DNA from: Neonectria sp. B-13
Taxonomy: Eukaryota > Ascomycota > Sordariomycetes > Hypocreales > Nectriaceae
NCBI GenBank assembly: GCA_002682825.1
Contig: NOKP01000022.1
Coordinates: 248,001 to 312,000, forward strand
Direction of reading: 5' to 3'
DNA length: 64,000 bases
Made by a program: the position numbers and the translations under genes
In this document: positions 56,043-64,000 of the stretch, in pieces
How the letters are laid out: each line of letters starts with the position of its first letter
How positions within the stretch are numbered: position 1 is the stretch's first letter
The notes under the pieces: generated by a model
Database searches by the model: none
Told to the model about the DNA's origin: nothing
The model's input: only the letters and a program-made list of their open reading frames with translations

Positions 56043-58815
56043 CTATGTACCTCTCTGCCCCAGGCGGCAAAACAAAACCTTTACCACGTTCTTCAAGTGC
56101 ATCCTCAGTGTACGTTTGTCCTGTTTACCATCATTCGCATTACCTGGCCTCGTCGGATTTGGCTGGGCTTCAGGATAATTCTCATCCGTGACTTTCGGAG
56201 TTGCCTTTTGACTGTCTGAAGTCGCACTCGAAGGGGGTCTTGACGTGTCCGACACCAGTGGGCCAGCTTGCGGTTCTGGCAAAAACACATCTGGTGAGGC
56301 GACTATATTTGACGGACTGCCTGAAAAAAGCTCCTGGATATCTGGCATCGCTTCCATTGTTTTAGGCAGGGCGGTCGTTGTGAATGTACCCGCAGCAGCC
56401 TGGGGGCTGAAGACTTCCGTGGTCTCGGCCTGCGTTTCCTCGTTCTTGCAAAGACCGTCGTGGTGAGGATCCACTGGCCGACTTTCCATATATCCTTTTT
56501 CGCCTTCTTGGGTATCATTGATTGGATGCTCGGCTCCAAGTGGCAGTTGTGGACGAGTAATTTGAGGATATCCGGGCGCGTTCCGGACCAGCTCTGTCCT
56601 GTCATTAGGCAAGCCCCGCTTCCTAGAATGTTTAAGCCTTTCTGAAGGGCGAATTGGCGGCTTATAGCAAAGTTGGGAATCGTTAGTTCCAGTTCGGAGT
56701 GGTTGGCGCATGGTAGGCTCGAGACAGTAGTCACGATCTTTCTCGCATTTTTCGCGTAGCTCGTCGAATTTCTTGTAGATTTCCCCACACTTCGCCCTAT
56801 TCTCAGGACTCATGCGAAGAAGTCTATCTTCTATGAACCAAAGAAGGTCATGTATGAAACCAGGGCAGCTTGGGTTGGCATGGAGATTTGCGAACTGCTA
56901 GGGTAAAAAGATGGTTAGTCCCGTGGGTTCTTTGTTGGATAGTTCGGAACACACAAACCTTGCTAACAGACTTTTTTGCTGAGGCTATGCGGTGCCCGGG
57001 AATGCCATCTTTGTTGCCGTAGCTGAAAAATATGTCCTCATGGTAAATCGGATGCCGCTCTTCGTCCAATCGTGACTGCAAGAAATCCATTACTCCTTTC
57101 CATCCCGTCAAATACCACGTCACAAACTCGAGAAGAACACATCCCAGAGACCAGATGTCGTAAGCCTGCGAGACTTCCTCCTTGACGTCATACTCTGGTG
57201 CTCGGTACGTACGTGAAACAGCAACTTTGGTTGCGTCGACATGGTACATCGAAACCGTCCTGTGGAATCTCATGAGGCCGAAATCGGTGATTTTGAGCAC
57301 TGCCGTGTTGTAACCCCCTTCTTCAGTATTTTGGTCCTTGAACCAGAGGATGTTCTCAGGCTTGAGATCACCATGCCTTCCATGCTTCTTTGTCATCTCC
57401 GAGGTTAGGTAGGGCCCAGGGATGTTTCCAGTCCCATGTTGATGAATTGTCAGGAGTCCCTCCGCGAGCCCGTGGCATTGCCTACACAACCACACGGCCT
57501 TATCAAAATCTTGCTCGGAAGCTTGTGGCTCAGGATACTTCTGCCAGAGTTCCTGCAGGTTTCCATTGGCACAGAGGAACATGATGTAGTGTTTGGTGCC
57601 TACTGAGAATGCGCATAAAGGTCTGATGAGATGGGGGTGTTCCTTTTCAGCAAATTGATTCAGATTCGCCAACTCCTCCTTGAATGCGCGGCCAATAGGA
57701 TCTTCGAGTTCCTTTGGAACTGTACTGTCACTTGATCGTTTGATTTGTTTCACGGCGTAATAAGTATTCTCATCCTAAGCGGCAGAATCGTATCCCTGGT
57801 TAGCCCTGTACATCTTGACGGTGCGCTGAAAGGTAGAACTTACCGATTTAGGTCTCAGATGATGAGGATGTATTCTGACCTTGACAACATCACCGAAGCC
57901 TCCCCGGCCTAGAGACTGTGGCCTTTCGATGAAAGGTAGGACGGTATCTCTCGCGAGTATGAACCGTTTGACTTGGGGGGCCTCCTTCGTACTCAAGTTG
58001 AAGATGGGAACATGTATTTTTGACTGCTGAAAGGCGAAGTTTTCGCTTTCACTCGTCTTCCAACTCTTGAAAACGTTGATAGGCCTGCAATTCCCATGTT
58101 CATCCTTTCCCTCCCATCTGTTTTTTGTTCTTGAGTGCGTGAACGGTAGATGGATGTCGTAAATGTCGTCCTCAATGAAGTCTTTGATCGTTTCCACTCT
58201 ATCGATCAAAGTAAGAATTGCAAAAATCTTCCTTCTCGAAGTACAACGCTTAGACAGTTTCTGAAGATCCATTATTTGGCAAGTCATGCGCTTCAATTGA
58301 TCCGAGTCGGTGGATGGGACCACCCCAAGTCTTAAAAGCTCTTTTGAAACCAGGTCGTGGGTAATGATTCTCTCAAGCTCATTCCTGGGCAGGAATGAGG
58401 CATTGTCCCAGCAGTAGTAAAAGGCATTACGGATAGTCTTTCCGAGAACTTCACTATCTGCAGCCGCTGCTGCTGAGGAAGCATCCGGGCTCATAAAAGT
58501 TTCGACGCCATCCAAGGTATCGGGAACCTCGAAGTTTTCGAACCCGGCGCCTGCGTTGGCAACCAGATCACCAGTTGACCTTTTTTTCAGTACTGTCTGG
58601 TGGGTTTGTTCTTGATCGGGCTGTTCCTCAAGGCGCTTGCTATCTCCTAGGTCTTTCACATCACTGGCAGACGCCACGTAGCCTCCAGCTTCCGAAATGA
58701 CCAGGTGAGCTTTCGGCTGGAGCTGCACAGCATCATCCCAAGCCCTGACCAGGGGAAGCCCCCCTGAGTCATGGTTGGGTTCCTCGCCAGGAGCCTGAGA
58801 CGACCGGTCAGTCAT
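56043..58815 (-). CDS. Fungal protein kinase with N-terminal accessory domain and disordered tail
   Basis: 880 aa; exons 58815..57844, 57774..56959, 56897..56043. N-terminal 300 residues: disordered start, then a helical segment (IRNAFYYCWDNASFLPRNELERII) and a beta-rich VPIF-NLS region common before kinase domains in fungal paralogues. Kinase domain about 298-620: GRGGFGDV (303-310), AVKQIK with lysine 333 (built across intron 1), catalytic HGDLKPEN (458-465; HRD replaced by HGD as often in fungi), TDFGL (DFG 488-490), YRAPEYDV (516 onward) and DIWSLGCVLLEF. All catalytic residues are present. The C-terminal 250 residues are low-complexity and P/T/E-rich with a basic end. Such kinases are numerous in Sordariomycetes and often lie in accessory regions; substrate unknown. 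Confidence 0.85.
56898..56958 (-). other. Intron 2 of kinase gene
   Basis: GTTTGT, GACTAACC, CCCTAG; 61 bp, phase 0. Confidence 0.85.
57775..57843 (-). other. Intron 1 of kinase gene
   Basis: GTAAGT, GGCTAACC, GCTTAG; 69 bp, phase 0. Confidence 0.85.
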
Positions 58816-59920
58816 GGGGTGTTTCTGAGTCAGAGTTGGTGATCATACCGAATACACTTGAACTTTAGGCGTCATTGTGTATGTAGGCCGCAAGAATCCG
58901 GATATGGGAGTGAACAAACCAATGTAGAACACGACGCCTGATATTTTGGGTTTTATGTTCTCTGACTTCCTGTTGCTTGTTTCCAAATGGGATGGTTCGT
59001 CGCGAGGCAGGACTGAACGGGGACGCTTATCGCCACCCATTTCCACAGCCTGATTTTCAAGCAAGAGTTCATAGCCACCCCAGCCTCGCTAGGCCGAATC
59101 TGTTGCAGCCTCTCCAACCGTCTTCTGGGCCCAGCTGAACAACCGGCCGATCAACCGATGGCCAAGGCTGCTGAAGGGGCTGACCACCAGCCGCACCCGT
59201 CCAGGCAGAATGGGGGCTTAAGGCAGTGTAGAGCGGCACAGCGGCTCGGGTTAAAAGGGTGACTAGTTCATTGGGGGGACTTCTGTTGAGATGTGCAGTG
59301 AAGACTTGCCTCGTAACTCTTGGCCTTTTGCATGGTGGTCAGCAGACTGATCATCACCCCGTCTTATGCACATGCACTTTGACCCACACTCGCTGATAAC
59401 ACGCAAGGCTCCATCAGATGATGGAAATGACCTACACTTATATGCAGCCGAACGGCCCCCACCCATACGTTTCGACTGTTACAGTGGCAGTACTTTACAT
59501 TTCTTATAATAGGTCGCGGACCGAAATAAACTCGAGGTGGGCTGTGCACAGAAGAAGGCAATAATGGCGCTCGGAAAGGGGTGGGACACCGCCCCCTGAG
59601 TAACGAAGAGGCAAGCTCACCGCGTGTTCCTCATGCTCAGCCAGGCCTTGAAGTAAAACTGTATTAAATGCACTCTACAATTCATGGTGAGCGATTGGAT
59701 AATGTCTGTTCATCCAATAGGTTCCTTTTGCAATGTGAAGCTGGGTCACGCGCGGCGTGAGGTCTGGAGGATTTTAAGAAGCACGACAACTCCCGCCATC
59801 TTGATTCCAGGCATTACATCAATTAATTCTCTAAGCATCATATCAATCTACTCTCCAAGCATTACATGCCTTTCTTAATCTTTTTACACTCAAGACCACA
59901 CACCTCCTCGAACGATCGCA
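58816..59920. other. 1.1-kb intergenic region
   Basis: Divergent upstream sequence of the kinase and of the small 59921 gene. No further gene seen. Confidence 0.5.
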
Positions 59921-60226
59921 ATGAATGGTGAACAGCCTCTAGAGTTTCACACTCGTCATGCTACCCCCAGGAGGCTCTCTCAAGAGCTGAGAGAAATCCT
60001 TGGCGAGGATGCGAATATCAGAATTGAGGTATGAGGCCTGATTCTGAAACTCAGTACTGTCTGACAGATATAGATGCGCCACAACATCTACAACATCGTG
60101 TCCGATAAGACATTCGATCTAGTTAGTTCCCCTTTCCCGTGGCAGTGGCATTGCGCGCGTTGCTATTATTATACTAACAATCTGTTAAAGAACCTACTTT
60201 ACCGCCGGTGCAAGGGACTCAAGTAA
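59921..60226 (+). CDS. Small spliced hypothetical protein (63 aa)
   Basis: Not recognised. Exons 59921..60028, 60074..60121, 60191..60226. All junctions are phase 0: ...DANIRIE | MRHNIYNIVSDKTFDL | NLLYRRCKGLK-stop. Introns: GTATGA...GATATAG (45 bp) and GTTAGT...TACTAAC...TAAAG (69 bp). Three exons joining without a stop and ending on a clean TAA, with a CTC-rich leader before the ATG, suggest a genuine small gene. The middle exon could end one AG earlier (60067), but that gives an immediate stop. No signal peptide. Confidence 0.45.
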
Positions 60227-60781
60227 ATAGTAGCAACCTTCCATGACTCAACGCGTCATGCGAGATAGCACTTTGTATAGCTAGCTAGGATTTGTAGTCA
60301 CGTGTGGAATACCGACGCATTCTTTGATGAAGGAAGGTTTGTTAGGATGGGAAATTATGGGGAGTTTGTGTTCTTCGGATATAGATAGAGTTCTTGAATT
60401 TGATTATTACTAGAAGGGAATTGCCCCAGAGCTTATGAACCACGATAGCTTACGTTCCAACCTTGTGAGAAAGTCATCCTAATTTCACCACTTGTATGTG
60501 GGATTAAAATGCATTTGATCGGCATATCGCCCGAGATGGTGTATATTCTCTTGGGTTTTACTGCTGTTAGTGAACACGCTGTTAATTCCATTAGATACCT
60601 CCACAAAATTGAATACCAGAGTTCTAGCCTCCCAGGACAGGCGCGCACGCACGATAAGTCAACCCATTTTCACAGCTGTGGTCATACCCTCGAGACTCCA
60701 TACTCTCAAGAGTCAGATTGATAGCATGGTCAGGACTATAACACCCCAGACTTCAGGTATAGAAAGTAATATCTGGGCTTG
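60227..60781. other. Intergenic between convergent genes
   Basis: No gene seen. Confidence 0.55.
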
Positions 60782-62774
60782 TCAACATATTTGTGCTCGG
60801 CGATGGCCCCGATAGACTCCAAAGAACCACCAGCACCCAAGAGTTAGGAGAGTAGAAACAAATGTCATGACTACAAAAATCCAGAAATAACTCGAAACAA
60901 TAGCCTCGCCTTTTGGACCAGTCCACTCGAAAAAGCCCGTAGAGAAAATGCTCTGAAGAGCCAAATGTTAGGCGATGAACGTAAATGAGTCAAGGTGTCA
61001 AGGGCTTACCGCGCAGAAGGTCCCTGGGAGAAATATCATCGTAACAAGAGCAATGGATCTCATATGCTGGGAATCTCGGCTCGTAGCTAGGGCAATTTCC
61101 ATGCTGGTTTCACCTTGTGCCTGGTCTGATTAGTCTTCTTGCCAAGCTGAGGAGTCGAGGTTCGAACCCATTGTGTGGCCATGGACATTCCATCAACTCT
61201 CATTGTGCAGTCTCGGATCATTTCATCATACTCTGCAATGATGTCTTGAACACGGTCTTGGATCTTGTTTCCGGTTTGACGCATCTTTCCATTGATCTCA
61301 GTGTTCGTGTCCATCTGAGGTTCGTCTTGCTGTACTTGGTTTAGTCTCGCTCAATTCTTGAAGAATTTAATGGTCATACCTGAGAATCCTCGCTTGTAGT
61401 ATTCTCCAATTCCGATGATGCCTTCAAGACAGGTGTTTCGTCGATTTGAGATAAGCTCTCTTGGTCCAATGACCTCCGCTCTTGATCCTCTAAATCCGGG
61501 TTGGGTTGCGTTCTCAACTCGGCGTCGCATGTGTCAGACTTTCTCTGACTCAGAGGCGGAAATACCGTCTGGTTAAGGTCTTCCACGTGATGGCGGAGTT
61601 TTTCCAAGTGTGTATTCCAACTGATGAGCTGGTTCCGCAGGTAAGTTGTGTCTAACCATGCAGTTCTCTTTGCTTGATCTCTCTCCGCTTTATCAGCTGC
61701 TGATATAAACTCCACACCCATGGACTTGGGGTCGAGCTCATGAATCCTGGTTTCCAGTTCGTCAATAGTGGTTTCCACTATTTCGATGTGCCGTACTCTC
61801 TCCAGCTCCGTAAATATACCCGGAACAAGAAGCGGGTGAACTGCCTCAGAAGTAGCCTGGTTTAGACGTGTCAACATTTGCTCTTCTACCGAGATCGGAC
61901 AGCCGAAGAGAATTGCAAATGTCATATTGCAATGGGGGAAGTAGGTGGCGGTTAACGCCAGGTCGTTTCCCCAGGCATTTGAAGTCCGGCAGTTGTATAC
62001 TGCAAGAAATTAGCAAATATTGCTTACTCGGAGATAGAACGTAGTGAGTTCTCATACCAAATGCAGGACGAGATGGTTCCTTGTCGTTTCCCATGTCAAT
62101 CTGGGCGACTGAGATAGTGGGAACATCGGCTCGGCTGATTGCTCGAGAGATGGAACGAGAAACGTAGAACTTTCTCATGATTCTCTTGAATAACTCTTTT
62201 GAGAAAGGCAGTGTGCGTAAACCTCTCTGGCCATTTGTATTCGTATTAGAAGCCACAGGGTTGGATATCTGTCCGTCTTGCAGTGCATCTCGTTCTTTAT
62301 TCTTCGATAGCTTGATCGTTTGCAACCAGTCATTAGAGGTTACCTTCTTAACACCCGGATACTCGAGTTCTCCGGTTCTTCGTGCTAAACTTTGATCGTA
62401 TTAGCTATCATGAGCAAAGAATAGATGGATATGATCCTACATTAACACTAAGCCCGACGAGGACCCGTCGATTTTAGGATAGTCCTGCGAAGGCACATCG
62501 TTAGTTTATTTTCTTCGGACGTACTAATGGACCAACTTGAAACAAATAGCAAGTACCGTAGAGAACCATTCGTTCCACTCATTTTGACCTCCCAGTGTCG
62601 AAACAAGAGGAGTCTGTTACACTGTCAGCGATTGCAATACTCAAGCATACTCTGGATTGCACTTACTCGAGCACCGGGGGCCACGCGCACAACTGTCGTG
62701 GTCTTTTCCTCAAACTTGAACACTTTGTTCAATTCCGCGTCGCTCAGAAACCCTTTGCTGCAATTCCAATCCAT
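60782..62774 (-). CDS. CorA-like fungal membrane protein, eight exons
   Basis: About 534 aa. Exons (minus): 62774..62667, 62613..62557, 62484..62441, 62389..62058, 61999..61380, 61329..61168 (or from 61314), 61120..61010, 60952..60782. Built like the fungal CorA-like group: a soluble alpha/beta N-terminus (GSSSGLVLILARRTGELEYP), a coiled helical region (DKAERDQAKRTAWLDT, QLISWNTHLEKLRHHVEDL), the EYDEMIRDCTMRVDGMSMATQW helix, then TSRDSQHMRSIALVTMIFLPGTF leading into TM1 (about 463-481) and TM2 (about 500-522). The loop after TM1 is STGFFEW, where true CorA channels have a GMN signature, so Mg2+ transport is doubtful. The start at MDWNCSKG is the first ATG in frame; an earlier exon is possible. 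Confidence 0.75.
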
Positions 62775-63099
62775 CGTAGGCTCGTTATCGTGGGTGTAGA
62801 TTACAACTCCAAGCTGACGCCAAGTTGCCGATCGGAATCATCAAGACATTTGCACGAGGGAGATAATGATCCGGCAGACTTATCGAGTAGGCTGTGTCAG
62901 CTTCGGTCTTGAAAGCCGCTAACTTACGGCATGTGACCCTCTTGCAGTTGGCTTTGCCAGCTTGTTCGCATAGCCACGAAATGATTAAGGCTACCAATGA
63001 GGAATCGAGAATTGTTACATTTCTGCCTAAACGCACTCTGCAGGTTGCCTTATTCCCTTTCTGTATCTGTGCATACTCAGCCCTTCTGCCTGCGAGCAA

Positions 63100-63477
63100 A
63101 TGTCGGCTGGTTTGTCATCGTCTTTCGGAAACGGCCGAGCCAGGGACACAAAAAACGCCTTCAGCCCCCAAATGCGTGTCCAACTATTCGACGGTCAGAC
63201 CACGATCCTTTACCTTTCAGCCTTGTTTGAGCTACCGCCGTTCACAAAATACCATTCCACGTCTCTGATACCAATGGTGGTCCAAGTAGTTGCTGCGAGG
63301 TACGCCGACCAGGGGGCTCTTGAACTATTCTTGGCAGAGACATTTGGTCGCGGACAGGCGACAGTAAAGGTGGGAATAATCGCAGTTACGAAGCGCATGG
63401 GCATGGCTGACACTCGATACCAGTGGACCCGAGCTCGGTGGCACTGCACCATCCCTCGTCTCCTAAGCCCAGTATGA
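63100..63477 (+). CDS. Unresolved small protein-coding candidate
   Basis: 125 codons from ATG. The middle reads like an ordinary folded helical protein (FELPPFTKYHSTSLIPMV, AARYADQGALELFLAETF, GQATVKVGIIAV) rather than low-complexity sequence, but no family is recognised and the last 25 codons (RYQWTRARWHC) look random. It could be a fragment of a larger spliced gene, or an antisense mirror of a minus-strand exon. Confidence 0.3.
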   Translation: MSAGLSSSFGNGRARDTKNAFSPQMRVQLFDGQTTILYLSALFELPPFTKYHSTSLIPMVVQVVAARYADQGALELFLAETFGRGQATVKVGIIAVTKRMGMADTRYQWTRARWHCTIPRLLSPV

Positions 63478-63697
63478 TCATGACTTTCTTAGCCTTTCAG
63501 TGCCACCGACTGATTAGAAATTCTAGGATGAAATGGCGGTATTGAAGCAAACAATTCATGAACATTATTAAACCAAGTCATGGGCTGAAACTTTTCCAGT
63601 GTAGCATAATTAGCGGGACACACAGCTGCGAGGAGAATTCTAAGTCGCCCCTGGGATTTCATGCTTTGGTTACTTAACTTCTAAGTTGGCAAAGTAA

Positions 63698-63835
63698 TAC
63701 TAGTATTTTCACTAACTAGTACTGGGCGGAATACTAAGTAGAATTAGTTAGTATTAATACTAAGGCCTTTAATGTTAGTTGGTATTAGTTAGTGTTGATA
63801 TATTAAAGACTTTATCATTAGTATCAATTAGTTTC
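63698..63835. repeat. AT-rich imperfect tandem/inverted repeat
   Basis: Repeated TTAGTTAGTATTAA-like and GTTAGTTGGTATTAG words with short palindromes (ACTAGT twice); probably a decayed element or MITE-like remnant. Confidence 0.5.
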
Positions 63836-64000
63836 CAACCTGGCTTAATTGAAACAAGAAGACGAAGCTTGACAGGATGAACAAATTGCATGATGGCGTT
63901 GCGTGAAAAAATGAAAGAGAAGACCTTGCAAAGCTCCAAGACACTGGGAACCAAAAAGTTAGACCATTTCTTTCCATTCTTCTTGTGACATCGGCTTTCT

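Larger units (their letters stand above)
62775..64000. other. Terminal region with unresolved reading frames
   Basis: Upstream of the CorA-like gene. A protein-like plus-strand frame (63100-63477) overlaps frames on the other strand. 63690-63840 is AT-rich and repetitive. Confidence 0.4.

Noticed and set aside
61150..61175. GGTTCGAACCC as a tRNA T arm
   Set aside because: It is the exon-intron border of the CorA-like gene; no acceptor, D or anticodon arms around it.

Overview
The window looks like nuclear DNA of a filamentous ascomycete (Pezizomycotina, probably Sordariomycetes; the class is inference). The evidence is short GT-AG introns of about 45-90 bp with CTAAC/CTGAC-type branch points, pyrimidine-rich leaders before start codons, monocistronic genes with no operons, three intron-containing nuclear tRNA-Leu genes, and fungal-only protein families (DUF7580, UMTA-type methyltransferase, CSC1, alcohol acetyltransferase). 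All exon coordinates were derived by reading splice signals and protein continuity by eye.

Region 1 (1-27.6 kb) is core, GC-rich and mostly housekeeping. On the plus strand: the 3' end of a TRAPPC12-like TPR protein, an SDR oxidoreductase, an acidic nuclear-type protein, a CSC1/OSCA-like channel, a 1203-aa disordered protein with a C-terminal membrane helix, and a ubiquitin E2. On the minus strand: dolichol-phosphate mannosyltransferase (DPM1), an alcohol acetyltransferase-like enzyme, RRP1 (rRNA processing) and a large TBC Rab-GAP. Several neighbours are divergent pairs with 1-1.5 kb between start codons (DPM1/acidic protein, RRP1/E2).

Region 2 (27.6-35.8 kb) is an approximately 8 kb gap without a protein gene that I can support. 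It holds the TBC gene's upstream region, simple repeats, one tRNA-Leu(CAG) and a degenerate Pol III-like segment.

Region 3 (35.8-64 kb) is an accessory-type region: smaller, lineage-variable genes between gene-poor stretches and AT-rich islands. It contains a head-to-head pair of a HeLo-like/DUF7580 protein and a multi-C2H2 protein, two further tRNA-Leu(CAG) genes around a nearly pure A/T tract, a secreted chitin deacetylase, a class I glutamine amidotransferase, a multi-pass membrane protein, two protein kinases (one apparently missing part of its C-lobe), a nine-exon UMTA/LaeA-type methyltransferase with a 13-nt microexon and a GC-AG intron, a CorA-like membrane protein, and a few small or decayed genes.

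These genes do not form one pathway. The most notable points are the HeLo-like/C2H2 divergent pair (families often linked to fungal allorecognition and innate-immunity gene sets), the three same-anticodon tRNA genes whose acceptor stems differ but stay paired, and the splice structures that simple gene calling would miss.
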